A stretch of 64,000 nt of DNA from Bacillus sp. 1NLA3E (GCF_000242895.2 NC_021171.1:3196001-3260000); one strand, 5' to 3'; shown: positions 39,783-48,922, counted from the stretch's first letter. The notes: a model not told the origin generated them from the sequence alone. Numbers and translations are program-made.

Positions 39783-39839
39783 AAAAAAATTGCCCTATTC
39801 AATGACTTCTAAATAGTGAATTTACCCTCAAATAAAGGC
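39783..39839 (-). terminator. intrinsic terminator between mtrB and hepS
   Basis: On the minus strand GCCTTTATT pairs with AATAGGGC (one bulge) around a long loop, followed by T7. A TATAAT lies just upstream at 39847-39852, so the hairpin may be the mtrB terminator or lie in the hepS leader. Confidence 0.5.
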
Positions 39840-39925
39840 AGTAATCATTATATCATAAAAGGTCGAGAGTTGGGCATATTTATATTAATCGCATTCTACC
39901 ATTAAAGGAAAAAGAGTATTGTTAA

Positions 39926-40162
39926 TTATTTTTTCGCTTCGCTCTCTATTTCCCCATAGCTAGTCAAAATTTTCGCATTTCCTCGTATTTTAACTGCTGA
40001 AGTATGTTCGGTGAATTGGGCAATCATCACTTCACCTTGATCAAGCTTTTCAGAGTGATGAAACCTAGTATCTGTCCCCCGCGTTAATCCAATGACATTT
40101 ACTCCGTCTTCAATGGCTTTGATGACAATATAATCCCCGTTAAGTCCATTTTTTTTGTCCAA
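39926..40162 (-). CDS. mtrB: trp RNA-binding attenuation protein (TRAP)
   Basis: Eleven-subunit ring that binds tryptophan and GAG/UAG repeats in trp leader RNA. The 78-aa protein keeps [18 protein letters not shown] and the RNA-binding K39, K58 and R60 (K37, K56, R58 in B. subtilis). TTG start at 40162, with GGGGGTG 8 bases upstream. The usual upstream partner mtrA (folE) is absent, and no trp operon is in the window. Confidence 0.95.
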   Translation of the reverse strand: MDKKNGLNGDYIVIKAIEDGVNVIGLTRGTDTRFHHSEKLDQGEVMIAQFTEHTSAVKIRGNAKILTSYGEIESEAKK

Positions 40163-40372
40163 TTTAAAGACACCCCCTGCTTATGTAAAGTATTTTTTCA
40201 TTTATTGAATTGATCATTAAGGATTGAAAGTTATCGATTCATGTTTATTTATATACTAGCATATCCATTTTATCATAAGAAAAGGTACCAAGTTTCCTTC
40301 TTCCATAAATATTTGTTAACTTTCCTTATTGGAAGCGTTATGGCAAATTTCAGTTTTTTCGGCTTACTAATG

Positions 40373-40401
40373 AAAAAGACCGCGGTAAAACCCGCGGTCT
40401 T
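40373..40401 (-). terminator. rho-independent terminator of hbs
   Basis: AGACCGCGG and CCGCGGTCT form a perfect 9-pair GC-rich stem followed by TTTTTC on the minus strand. Confidence 0.93.
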
Positions 40402-40436
40402 CTGCTTAAGCATTCGCTCGAAGCAAGTTTATGTAA

Positions 40437-40709
40437 TTATTTAACTGCATCTTTAAGCGCTTTGCCTGGTTTAAATGCAGGAACCTTGCTTGCAGCAATT
40501 TCGATTTCTTCTCCAGTTTGTGGGTTACGTCCTTTACGAGCAGCGCGTTCACGAACTTCAAAGTTTCCAAAACCGATTAATTGTACTTTATCTCCGCCTT
40601 TTAAAGCTTCTAGAATTGTATCAAAAACAGCATCAACCGCTTTAGTAGCGTCCTTTTTAGAAAGTTCACTAGCTTCAGCTACTGCACTAATTAGTTCTGT
40701 CTTGTTCAT
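40437..40709 (-). CDS. hbs: DNA-binding protein HU
   Basis: Histone-like nucleoid protein, 90 aa. It starts [20 protein letters not shown] and has the DNA-binding arm [20 protein letters not shown]. The ATG at 40709 has an excellent GGAGGAGGTG box; the longer open frame to 40778 is leader sequence. Confidence 0.98.
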   Translation of the reverse strand: MNKTELISAVAEASELSKKDATKAVDAVFDTILEALKGGDKVQLIGFGNFEVRERAARKGRNPQTGEEIEIAASKVPAFKPGKALKDAVK

Positions 40710-41072
40710 GCCATTCACCTCCTCCCAAAATTGGTTCGTTCCAGTAAAAATAGGATTCTTACCTACATTTCTAAACAAAATTACAGAATTTTATACGTCA
40801 TAACGCTTTTTTATTTAATGATTAGTAGCTATTAAATAAAAAATGAAGGATATAACCTAAAAATAATGACAAAAGCCTTTATTCTTAAGGCTTAACAACG
40901 TCACAACGCTAATTCTGTTAAAAGATTATCACAAATCATATGTTCTAATCAAGAAGATTCCGCGAAATAATGGGAATCTTTTCATCTCTGCTACATTATT
41001 GTAATAAGTTCCCCCTTTTTCCACAATAATTAATGGGATTTAGGCTCTTGTTTTATTATTAACAATCAAAAA
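40710..41072 (-). other. hbs upstream region (363 bp), no gene
   Basis: An AT-rich gap. I see TATAAAAT-like -10 candidates near 40790 on the minus strand without a good -35, and a small hairpin AAGCCTT/AAGGCTT at 40873-40892 followed by a short T stretch. hbs of B. subtilis has multiple promoters, which fits the long leader, but I cannot place them here. Confidence 0.4.
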
Positions 41073-41120
41073 AGACTGACATACAGAAAGGCTACCCGGC
41101 TTCCTTTCCTGTGTCAGTCT
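41073..41120 (-). terminator. rho-independent terminator of spoIVA
   Basis: AGACTGAC and CAGAAAGG pair with CCTTTCCTG and GTCAGTCT; T6 follows on the minus strand. Confidence 0.9.
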
Positions 41121-41126
41121 CATATT

Positions 41127-42605
41127 TTATAAAATAATGGCGATTAACCCACCTGAACCTTCGTTAATTATTCTCTCAAGTGTTTCTTTTAATTTATATC
41201 GAGCGTTTTCTGGCATTAATGATAGCTTAGCCTGGATACCTTCACGGACAATCGAGCTTAGACTCCGACCAAATATGTCTGAATTCCAGATTGATAGTGG
41301 ATCGTCTTCAAAATCTTGCATGAGATAGCGAACAAGCTCCTCACTTTGTTTTTCCGTACCTATAATAGGTGCGAACTCTGATTCAACATCTACCTTGATC
41401 ATATGAATAGATGGGGCAACTGCTTTTAGACGAACACCGAAGCGAGAGCCTTGCCTAATAATTTCTGGTTCATCTAGGCTCATATCAGAAAGTGAAGGAG
41501 CAGCAACCCCATACCCAGTTTGCTTCACCATTTTCAATGCATCGGAGACCTGATCGTACTCAGTTTTTGCATGGGCAAAATCTTGCATCAGTTCAAGCAA
41601 ATGATCCTTCCCGCGAATCTCAACACCTACGATTTCCTTTAAAACATCATCATACAAATCATCTGGAGCATACAAGTCAATTTCAGCAACACCCTGGCCC
41701 ATCTCAATCCCTGCTAATCCTGCTTTATCAATAAATTCATAGTCGCTAAATTGGTTAACAACCCGATCAACATCTCTTAATCTCTTTATATCTTTTACGG
41801 TTTCTTTCACTGCTTCTTGATAGCTTTCACGAAGCCAATGATTCTCTCTTAATACCATCACCCAGCTCGGTAAATTGACATTTACTTCAAGCACAGGGAA
41901 TTCATATAATGCCTCACGTAACACATTTAATACATCCGTTTCGCGCATACTTTCCACACTCATTGCCAACACCGGAATGTCATATTTCTCGGACAATTCT
42001 TTCCGTAAAAGTTCTGTATTTGGATGATGTGGTTGGGCACTGTTAACAATCATAATGAAGGGTTTTCCCACTTCTTTAAGCTCTTCTATTACACGAGCTT
42101 CAGCCTCTAAATAATTTGAACGGGGGATTTCCCCGATTGTACCATCAGTTGTGATGACAACCCCAAGTGTAGAGTGCTCTTGGATCACTTTTCTCGTACC
42201 AATTTCGGCCGCTTCGTGAAAAGGGATAGGTTCTTCATACCAAGGCGTAGTAATCATTCTCGGGCCATTCTCATCCTCATAACCCTTTGCTCCTGGTACT
42301 GTATAACCAACACAGTCGACTAGACGGATATTTACTTCCAACCCCTCCGCAACATGTACGCTGCAGGCTTGGTTTGGAACAAATTTCGGTTCCGTTGTCA
42401 TAATTGTCTTCCCCGCCGCACTTTGAGGTAATTCATCCTGTGTTCGAGCACGTTCTGCTTCATTTCTTATATTTGGCAATACTACGAGTTCCATAAACTT
42501 TTTAATAAATGTTGATTTGCCGGTGCGCACAGCTCCAACAACCCCTAGATAAATATCACCGCCAGTCCGTTCGGCGATATCTTTAAAAATATCAACCTTT
42601 TCCAA
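41127..42605 (-). CDS. spoIVA: Stage IV sporulation protein A (coat morphogenetic ATPase)
   Basis: Polymerises on the forespore surface using ATP and forms the coat basement layer. At 492 aa it is the same length as the B. subtilis protein. Walker A GAVRTGKST (24-32) and an ATPase-like first half, then a helical middle and a conserved C-terminus ending GGLIAIIL. TTG start at 42605 after AGGAGGGG. Expected to be sigma-E controlled. Confidence 0.97.
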   Translation of the reverse strand: MEKVDIFKDIAERTGGDIYLGVVGAVRTGKSTFIKKFMELVVLPNIRNEAERARTQDELPQSAAGKTIMTTEPKFVPNQACSVHVAEGLEVNIRLVDCVGYTVPGAKGYEDENGPRMITTPWYEEPIPFHEAAEIGTRKVIQEHSTLGVVITTDGTIGEIPRSNYLEAEARVIEELKEVGKPFIMIVNSAQPHHPNTELLRKELSEKYDIPVLAMSVESMRETDVLNVLREALYEFPVLEVNVNLPSWVMVLRENHWLRESYQEAVKETVKDIKRLRDVDRVVNQFSDYEFIDKAGLAGIEMGQGVAEIDLYAPDDLYDDVLKEIVGVEIRGKDHLLELMQDFAHAKTEYDQVSDALKMVKQTGYGVAAPSLSDMSLDEPEIIRQGSRFGVRLKAVAPSIHMIKVDVESEFAPIIGTEKQSEELVRYLMQDFEDDPLSIWNSDIFGRSLSSIVREGIQAKLSLMPENARYKLKETLERIINEGSGGLIAIIL

Positions 42606-42834
42606 GTGATCCCCTCCTGCAATCTTGAGTTAGTGGGAAATATTATCCTATTGTTGAACTTTCTATAAGATACTATTAGACAATATATGTTTATGATGTT
42701 GTCCTACCATCTTATGACTGTTTTGTTTAATTTTTTACCTCCTTGCCTTAAATCTCCAACACTCATTTACTATTATTGGTGTTTAAAAAGCATCCTAGGG
42801 AATGGACTTCTCTTTGTTGGTTCTCACAAAATTA
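42606..42834 (-). other. spoIVA upstream region, possible sigma-E promoter
   Basis: No gene. On the minus strand CATATATT, about 12 bases, then CTTATAGAAAGT loosely resembles a sigma-E promoter about 45-75 bases before spoIVA. The inverted repeat ACAACAT ... ATATATTGT overlaps its -35. Only a weak motif match. Confidence 0.3.
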
Positions 42835-43020
42835 GGCTGTGTTAGACTAGAATGTTGATTTCCGTTCCAGGCACTCGCGCACCTTAGGGGCGGGCGGTGA
42901 GCCTCCTCGGCGCTTAAGCGCCTGTGGGGTCTCACCTGTCCCGCTGCTCCCGCAGGAGTCCTCGTGCCTTCCACTCCAATCAACATTGTGCAAAAATCAA
43001 CATTGAGCTTTAACACAGCC
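42835..43020 (+). repeat. GC-rich inverted-repeat element, family A copy 4 (best-preserved ends)
   Basis: A 186-bp copy with perfect 10-bp terminal inverted repeats GGCTGTGTTA / TAACACAGCC, next inner arms GAATGTTGATT / AATCAACATTG, and the GC-rich core. It lies between the yphF terminator and the spoIVA upstream region. Confidence 0.9.
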
Positions 43021-43030
43021 AAAAATAAAA

Positions 43031-43070
43031 AAACCCTTCTCCTACAATATATTTTGTAGAAAAAGGGTTA
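43031..43070 (-). terminator. rho-independent terminator of yphF
   Basis: AACCCTT ... TACAA pairs with TTGTA ... AAGGGTT, followed by T7 on the minus strand. Confidence 0.88.
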
Positions 43071-43076
43071 TGACTA

Positions 43077-43787
43077 CTATTTTTCTAAAAAGATTGGTTC
43101 GTTCGTCTTTTCATCGATGGTATAGGGCAAGGAATAGGACGGAACAAAAGGAGAATCAGTTACAAGAAGATCTCTTATATCATCCCCTTGTTTATATACT
43201 CGATCTGTTTTTTTGAGTTTTTCAAATAAATCACTACGATAATCCACATAGATTTCGGCATTCCCATCCACAATAAAAGGAAGATTTTTCTGCGTAAAAG
43301 GACTCACCGCAAACGGCTCCTCCTTATACCCTAGCTTTTTGAAATTCAATGAAAATATATTATCTCCTAGCTTATCTTTATAGGGAGGATAACCTTGCGT
43401 TTCAATTCGAAGTTTAATTTCACGAATCGTTTCTGCCATTCTTAAATCCAATAATTTTACTGTTGGGCTTTTCTCAACATCAACAAGGACATATTGAAAA
43501 ATCCCTCCACTTTCATATGCGTTTCCAGGAGTCTCCGCCAAAAAGGCAGGGACAATTTTTTTGAAATCGATTGGGTACTTTTGATAAATCGGAGTATCAA
43601 CTTTTTTTGTCTTGATCGGCAAAATCCCGCCATTTGCTGCACTGAATTGGTTTACAGCAGATTGCACAGACTTTAGTTGATCCTCGTAGGGAACTTGATT
43701 TTTCGCCAATTCATCTTCAGGATACATGCATCCAGATAATAGTGAACTTACTAGTACAATTAAGAAAAAAGAAATGATTTTTTTCAT
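43077..43787 (-). CDS. yphF: YphF-like lipoprotein
   Basis: A 236-aa predicted lipoprotein: signal peptide with lipobox LLSGC and lipid-modified C20. The exported part has no motif I recognise. Family assignment is from length and position between yphE and spoIVA. Function unknown. Confidence 0.82.
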   Translation of the reverse strand: MKKIISFFLIVLVSSLLSGCMYPEDELAKNQVPYEDQLKSVQSAVNQFSAANGGILPIKTKKVDTPIYQKYPIDFKKIVPAFLAETPGNAYESGGIFQYVLVDVEKSPTVKLLDLRMAETIREIKLRIETQGYPPYKDKLGDNIFSLNFKKLGYKEEPFAVSPFTQKNLPFIVDGNAEIYVDYRSDLFEKLKKTDRVYKQGDDIRDLLVTDSPFVPSYSLPYTIDEKTNEPIFLEK

Positions 43788-43814
43788 CTTCTCAACCCTT
43801 ACAATCTATGTATT

Positions 43815-44015
43815 TTAATCTATCGTTGGTCCGCTTAGAACCACAAATAAAATGAGGAGGCCCGCCATTATCATTAAAGCATACGCTATAATAGCAGTAA
43901 AAATCCGGAATATACCCTTAAGCTTAAAGCGACTAAAATAAATAAAAATAAGAGACAAAAACATAAAACCCATGCCAGCTAACGAAATCCACATTTTAAC
44001 TAAAGACGGTGACAT
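43815..44015 (-). CDS. yphE: DUF2768 small membrane protein (YphE-like)
   Basis: A 66-aa protein of two hydrophobic helices (about 8-27 and 38-62) linked by RFKLKGIFRI. I place the start at the ATG at 44015 because AAGGAG is 8 bases upstream; GTG at 44024 overlaps that box. Function unknown; the family is limited to spore-forming Bacilli as far as I know. Confidence 0.83.
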   Translation of the reverse strand: MSPSLVKMWISLAGMGFMFLSLIFIYFSRFKLKGIFRIFTAIIAYALMIMAGLLILFVVLSGPTID

Positions 44016-44091
44016 TCTCAACACTCCTTTGTTCGAAATGTATTATATCACACGTTTTCATTAAAGAGAATTTTCAAAATAAAAAAATAAA

Positions 44092-44127
44092 ACTGAAGTA
44101 AAGATGGGGCATAATCTTTACTTCAGT
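44092..44127 (-). terminator. rho-independent terminator of der-gpsA
   Basis: ACTGAAGTAAAGAT and ATCTTTACTTCAGT form a perfect 14-pair stem; T-rich run (TTTTATTTTTTT) on the minus strand. Positioned 112 bases after gpsA. Confidence 0.88.
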
Positions 44128-44238
44128 CTACGCGACTAAATCACCCAAAACACCGGTTCAATTTACCAGTTGTTTCGATGCATTGTATGCAAATAAATAA
44201 AAATCGTATCATCAAATGCCTATTTTTTAAAAATTAAT

Positions 44239-45291
44239 CTAATCATTTAATCTTTCATCCAAAATATTTACCAAATCATCCATTTCGTATGTTTTTACTC
44301 TTCCCATTAATGAATCAACTGCATTTTTTGAATTTAGATTATTAAAAAGGACATCATATAGTACATTTGAAATAGGCATGCTTACATGGTATTTTTCTGA
44401 CAGCTGATGTGCGGCTTTGGTTGTTCTGACACCCTCTACAACCATCCCCATATTAGCTAATACTTCATCAAGGCTTTGGCCTTTCCCAAGCAAGTTACCA
44501 GCTCGCCAATTCCGTGAATGAACACTTGTACAGGTTACAATTAAATCACCAATCCCAGCTAAACCCGAAAAAGTTAGTGGATTGGCGCCCATCTTTGTTC
44601 CAAGTCTAGCGATTTCTGCCAAACCTCTTGTCATTAAAGCAGCCTTTGCATTATCACCGTATCCAAGACCATCAGAAATACCAGCAGCTAAAGCGATAAT
44701 ATTTTTTAACGCTCCACCAATTTCTACCCCAACGATATCTGGGTTTGTGTAGACACGAAAATTGTTGTTGATAAACAAGTCCTGAATGACTTCGGCGGCG
44801 GCCATATTTTTTGATGATACCGCGACGGTTGTTGGCTGACGGAGGCTAACCTCTTCTGCATGACTCGGACCGGATAGGACAACAACATCTTTTAATAAGG
44901 ATTTTGGCATTTCTTCTTCAATAATTTCTGAGATACGAAGCAATGTATCTGGCTCAATCCCTTTGCTAACATGAACGATCATTAATGGTTCTGATCTGAA
45001 TTCAACAATTTTCCGGATCACTTCTCTTATGGCCTTTGTTGGTATTGCTAAAACGATGGTTTCAACTCCAGCTAATGCAGCTGTTAGCGAGAAATAGCCC
45101 ACTATAACATCAGAAAGCTGAACCCCAGGTAGGTATTTTTGGTTCGTGTGGGTTTGATTGATCTCATCGATGTGTGCTTCACTATGTCCCCAAAGCCGAA
45201 CTTCATGACCGTTATCAGCAAGAACCATTGATAATGAGGTCCCCCAACTACCAGCACCAATAACTGCCACCTTTTCCCTCTTTCGTTTCAT
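44239..45291 (-). CDS. gpsA: NAD(P)H-dependent glycerol-3-phosphate dehydrogenase
   Basis: Makes sn-glycerol-3-phosphate for phospholipids. The 350-aa protein has [41 protein letters not shown] and [21 protein letters not shown] with the catalytic Lys. ATG 45291 lies 8 bases after AAGGGTG; a GTG at 45300 overlaps that box. Confidence 0.96.
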   Translation of the reverse strand: MKRKREKVAVIGAGSWGTSLSMVLADNGHEVRLWGHSEAHIDEINQTHTNQKYLPGVQLSDVIVGYFSLTAALAGVETIVLAIPTKAIREVIRKIVEFRSEPLMIVHVSKGIEPDTLLRISEIIEEEMPKSLLKDVVVLSGPSHAEEVSLRQPTTVAVSSKNMAAAEVIQDLFINNNFRVYTNPDIVGVEIGGALKNIIALAAGISDGLGYGDNAKAALMTRGLAEIARLGTKMGANPLTFSGLAGIGDLIVTCTSVHSRNWRAGNLLGKGQSLDEVLANMGMVVEGVRTTKAAHQLSEKYHVSMPISNVLYDVLFNNLNSKNAVDSLMGRVKTYEMDDLVNILDERLND

Positions 45292-45308
45292 CAAAATCAC
45301 ACCCTTTT

Positions 45309-46619
45309 TTATTTTCTTTCTCTAGCAAAGGTTTTGATAGGTGTCCCTTCAAATCCAAAGGCATCACGAATTCTATTTACTAAAAATCTTTCATAAGAAA
45401 AATGAAGTAATTCTGGATCATTTACAAATACAACAAATGTCGGTGGTTTAACTGAAACTTGCGTCACATAATAAATCTTTAAACGTTTACCCTTATCTGT
45501 AGGGGTTGGATTCATTGCGACGGCATCCATAATCACATCATTCAATACAGTAGTCGATACCCGTTTTGAATGGTTTTCACTAGCCATATCAATCATTGGA
45601 ATTAATGTATGAATCCGCTTCTTTGTTTTGGCGGAAAGGAAAACGATCGGTGCATAATCTAAATATAAAAATTGTTCACGGATCTTTGTCTCAAATTCCT
45701 TCATTGTCTTTTCATCTTTTTCAACTGCATCCCACTTGTTGACGACTATTACAACAGCACGACCCGCTTCATGGGCATAACCGGCAACTTTTTTATCCTG
45801 TTCAATAATTCCTTCTTCTGCATCTAGAACCACTAGAACCACATCGGAGCGCTCTATTGCTCGCAATGCTCGCAGGACACTATATTTTTCTGTACTTTCA
45901 TATACTTTTCCTTTTTTTCTCATCCCTGCAGTGTCAATAATCATGTATCTTTGTCCGTTATACGTTAGACCTGAGTCAATTGCATCTCTTGTGGTACCTG
46001 CTATATCACTGACAATTACACGATCTTCCCCTAAAATAGCATTAACAAGTGATGATTTCCCGACATTTGGTCTTCCAATTAAACTAAATTTGATAATGTC
46101 ATCATCATAGTCTTTATCCTTTTTATTAGGGAAATGCTTTGCTGCTTCATCAAGAAGATCACCGAGGCCTAAGCCGTGTGAACCAGATATAGCTATTGGT
46201 TCACCAAATCCTAGTGAGTAAAAATCATATATTTGTTCTCTCATCTCCGGGTTGTCCACTTTATTAACAGCTAGAACAACCGGCTTCTTTGATCTGTAAA
46301 GGATTTTTGCAACTTCTTCATCTGCCGCTGTTACCCCTTCTCTACCGTTTGTGATCAGAATAATAACATCTGCTTCATCGATGGCGATTTCTGCTTGAAG
46401 ACGAATTTGTTCTAAAAACGGTTCATCACCGATATCAATTCCGCCTGTGTCAATAAGATTGAAATCATGAGTTAACCATTCTGCAGAACTATAAATACGG
46501 TCACGAGTTACACCGGGAATGTCTTCTACAATTGAAATTCGTTCTCCGACTATGCGATTAAAAATTGTTGACTTACCAACATTCGGGCGCCCAACAATGG
46601 CAACAACTGGTTTTACCAA
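45309..46619 (-). CDS. der: Ribosome-assembly GTPase Der (EngA)
   Basis: Tandem-GTPase needed for 50S maturation. Two GRPNVGKS P-loops (near 9 and 184), DTGG and DTAG G3 motifs, NKVD and NKWD G4 motifs, then a KH-like C-terminal domain. I choose the TTG at 46619 over GTG 46628: it is better spaced from AAAGGGTGG, begins [13 protein letters not shown] like the family, and yields 436 aa as in B. subtilis. Confidence 0.96.
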   Translation of the reverse strand: MVKPVVAIVGRPNVGKSTIFNRIVGERISIVEDIPGVTRDRIYSSAEWLTHDFNLIDTGGIDIGDEPFLEQIRLQAEIAIDEADVIILITNGREGVTAADEEVAKILYRSKKPVVLAVNKVDNPEMREQIYDFYSLGFGEPIAISGSHGLGLGDLLDEAAKHFPNKKDKDYDDDIIKFSLIGRPNVGKSSLVNAILGEDRVIVSDIAGTTRDAIDSGLTYNGQRYMIIDTAGMRKKGKVYESTEKYSVLRALRAIERSDVVLVVLDAEEGIIEQDKKVAGYAHEAGRAVVIVVNKWDAVEKDEKTMKEFETKIREQFLYLDYAPIVFLSAKTKKRIHTLIPMIDMASENHSKRVSTTVLNDVIMDAVAMNPTPTDKGKRLKIYYVTQVSVKPPTFVVFVNDPELLHFSYERFLVNRIRDAFGFEGTPIKTFARERK

Positions 46620-46685
46620 AAAAACCACCCTTTCTTTTCCTTGCCTAATTTCATTATGACAATAATTATTAATTATACCAAATAT

Positions 46686-46834
46686 GAGAAAAGCGCAAGC
46701 GCCCGGTTAGCGACGTATGGACTGGAGCTCTCCGACTGAGATAAAGGAAACACGGAGAGCGGAAGCGATCCGATGTTGACTTATCGTAGGGAGGAGAGTG
46801 AAGTACACTAGGCGCTGGGCGCTGGAGCTAGACA
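46686..46834 (+). repeat. family B repeat, copy 1
   Basis: Starts GAGAAAAGCGCAAGCGCC and ends GGCGCTGGAGCTAGACA. An internal perfect 8-bp stem GCTCTCCG/CGGAGAGC is present. The end sequence is shared with the copy at 58553-58696. Located upstream of der, downstream of the small YIEGIA-partner gene; markedly more GC-rich than its surroundings. Confidence 0.7.
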
Positions 46835-46875
46835 CTCATCTAAGTTAAACATTCTATACTTTTTAAAAGTATGAA

Positions 46876-46904
46876 AAGAACCCTTCTTAAAAAAATAGAA
46901 GGGT
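46876..46904 (-). terminator. rho-independent terminator after the YIEGIA gene pair
   Basis: ACCCTTCT and AGAAGGGT form an 8-pair stem followed by TCTTTTC on the minus strand. Confidence 0.75.
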
Positions 46905-46965
46905 CTAACTTCAATAGTTTAACAAAGAGAAAACTTCCAAGCAATGAAAACATTGGATTTCGACC

Positions 46966-47166
46966 TCAATGTTTTACGATTATGAGTAAATCTTCTGAAA
47001 GAGCATGAGCGATTCCATCAAGAATTGCTTCCAAGCTTGCACCAATATGTTCCATTTCTTCTTTTGTATCACAATGAAAAACAGTAGCCCCAAAAGATAC
47101 TTTATTTATTTTTGTAGTAACAACAGCCAATATAGTTTTTTCCATCATCATTTTTTCCACCGTCAT
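46966..47166 (-). CDS. small partner protein of YIEGIA (capping-subunit-like)
   Basis: A 66-aa protein, core KTILAVVTTKINKVSFGATVFHCDTKEEMEHIG..., encoded 15 bases after the YIEGIA gene. I recall a family annotated as capping complex subunit for YIEGIA at this place; identity is inferred from context and size. In-frame ATGs at 47166, 47151, 47148 and 47145 are possible starts; GGTGG lies 5 bases before 47151. Confidence 0.65.
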   Translation of the reverse strand: MTVEKMMMEKTILAVVTTKINKVSFGATVFHCDTKEEMEHIGASLEAILDGIAHALSEDLLIIVKH

Positions 47167-47181
47167 CTTTTTATATTCCCC

Positions 47182-48063
47182 TTAAGATTTCCCAGTTTTT
47201 CTTTCCGTGGGCATCCTTATGGCGTTCTCTAAGGTAGGCACCGCTCCAATAATGTCAATTGCTCTTTCAATGTTTTTTTCCTGGGGCAGGACGAACACTC
47301 CTATCCTTCCATCATCTAAGTCTCTTTTTGCTAGCGGAACAAGAGCTGGTGTACCTGAGTCCCTGTAAACACCTAATGCAGTTGAGACATCATGAAGGAT
47401 GGCTTGTCGTTGCCCCAGATTAGCAATCGTGGTCCTAGCATTAAAATTTTTTGGTTTAAGGATAAAACCCATACCGTATTTCAATATTTCTTCCCGCCTT
47501 TTTTCTATACCAATATTCATAATATAAATATTCCCAACAAAAAGACCAGGACCATCAAATCTGGGTTGAATATATTCAATATCCACTATATCTTTTATTT
47601 TCCCTCCCGCCATTAGCGATTTAGAAACTAAAATAGAAATGATTCCTGCAGCAAGTCCCACCCAAATATTAAAAACTAAATAGCCCAACGTAGTTACTAA
47701 TGACGTTAAGATGACCAGATAATTTCTACTTTCAAACGCTATGGCGATCCCTTCGATATATGTACTTCCTCGTGGTACCATTTCATATCCATCTAACTCT
47801 GTTAAAGTATTTCTTTCCATATTCCTAACTTCACGGAATTGTGAAGCAGCAATAGTCAGAAAGGTAATGGCTGTAAAATCCTCCTTTAATATTGCAGGAA
47901 TGGCCACTGTTCCAAGACCTGCGGCAATAAACCCTAATGCAATGTGGATTATTTTCCCATGCAAATAGGTTGGGTACTGACGATAATCGGTTTTTAACAT
48001 ATAAATTCTACTAATTGTTCCAATCATCACTCCAAATGCAATCGGCCATGTATATTGATTTAT
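47182..48063 (-). CDS. YIEGIA family membrane protein (SeaA/YphB-like), probable ATA start
   Basis: Contains the family signature TYIEGIA (near residue 100), N-terminal membrane helices and a soluble C-terminal domain; the B. subtilis protein is linked to spore envelope. Conventional starts (GTG 48033, ATG 48030) have no spaced ribosome-binding site and cut into the first membrane helix. In frame upstream, INQYTWPIAFGV begins with ATA at 48063, 8 bases after GGGAG, and overlaps the yphA stop as ATAA. An ancestral ATGA mutated to ATAA would explain this. The start is inferred. Confidence 0.8.
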   Translation of the reverse strand: MNQYTWPIAFGVMIGTISRIYMLKTDYRQYPTYLHGKIIHIALGFIAAGLGTVAIPAILKEDFTAITFLTIAASQFREVRNMERNTLTELDGYEMVPRGSTYIEGIAIAFESRNYLVILTSLVTTLGYLVFNIWVGLAAGIISILVSKSLMAGGKIKDIVDIEYIQPRFDGPGLFVGNIYIMNIGIEKRREEILKYGMGFILKPKNFNARTTIANLGQRQAILHDVSTALGVYRDSGTPALVPLAKRDLDDGRIGVFVLPQEKNIERAIDIIGAVPTLENAIRMPTERKTGKS

Positions 48064-48668
48064 GTGGATTTCTCCCGCCCCCTTCTCTGCTGACTCGTAT
48101 GATGTTCAACCATTACCAGCACTGATTCAATTAAAATCCAAAGAAATAATAGTGCAAGAACCGCTGCTACTGCATCAAAAAATAAATCTGTTCCGATGGG
48201 ATAGGAAAAATTTAATTTTTTTAAAATCATCGAATACAAACATTCTCCTTGTGCAACTCCAATTAACACTGTATAAAAGCGGTGCACCCTATCTGAATGC
48301 AATAAGACGCACAAATAGACAAGAAGTAAAGCAATCATCCAATTGCGGTTAAACATAACCCAAACCGGATCATATAATTCAAATAAAAGGAAACTATCGT
48401 AAGCTAACATCACAATAAAAGAAGTAATGAAAATATAAAAATTAGCCCTTCTGTTCAACATCATAACTTGAAACAAGGTAAACAAATAAAGGAATATAAT
48501 AGCCGAATTTATTTTCAAATCCATAAACATAATATCGAATGGCTTTAGGATGATAAGTACAAGAATACAAAAACTTGCCTTGAAGCGATAATTTGATGAT
48601 TTCTTTGTAAAAAAAGTGACCATTACCCAAAAGGACCAGGCTACCCAATAAAAAACGATTCCTTCCAT
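48060..48668 (-). CDS. yphA: YphA family membrane protein
   Basis: A 202-aa protein with six or so membrane helices and a basic C-terminus (SQQRRGREKST). Identified by location and length; function unknown. It overlaps the probable YIEGIA start by 4 bases, so the two are likely co-translated. Confidence 0.78.
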   Translation of the reverse strand: MEGIVFYWVAWSFWVMVTFFTKKSSNYRFKASFCILVLIILKPFDIMFMDLKINSAIIFLYLFTLFQVMMLNRRANFYIFITSFIVMLAYDSFLLFELYDPVWVMFNRNWMIALLLVYLCVLLHSDRVHRFYTVLIGVAQGECLYSMILKKLNFSYPIGTDLFFDAVAAVLALLFLWILIESVLVMVEHHTSQQRRGREKST

Positions 48669-48778
48669 TGTCTAACTACCTCCTAACATTTCCATTATCG
48701 GTTGAATTTATGTAATTCATTCATATGTGAATGAAACTTTCAGCCTTGATTCATGTTAAGAGGTAGGAGGTGGTTTAC

Positions 48779-48922
48779 ATGGGCAAAGATCGCCAAGAAA
48801 AAAAATTAAAGGCTAGCAGAAGGCTCGAATCAGATCGTGATCAAGCACTTCACTATCCTGGAGCAACCAAGCTCGAAAGTCCCGAAGAAGCAAGAAAGCT
48901 AAACGACTCTAAATATAGTTAA
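48779..48922 (+). CDS. ypzI: YpzI family small protein
   Basis: A 47-codon gene with a perfect AGGAGGTG box 6 bases before the ATG. It encodes MGKDRQEKKLKASRRLESD, then QALHYPGATKLESPEEARKL. This hydrophilic sequence with the HYPGAT motif matches the tiny YpzI family I recall between yphA and fni in Bacillus. Function unknown. Flanked by the divergent yphA and a bidirectional terminator. Confidence 0.88.
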   Translation: MGKDRQEKKLKASRRLESDRDQALHYPGATKLESPEEARKLNDSKYS

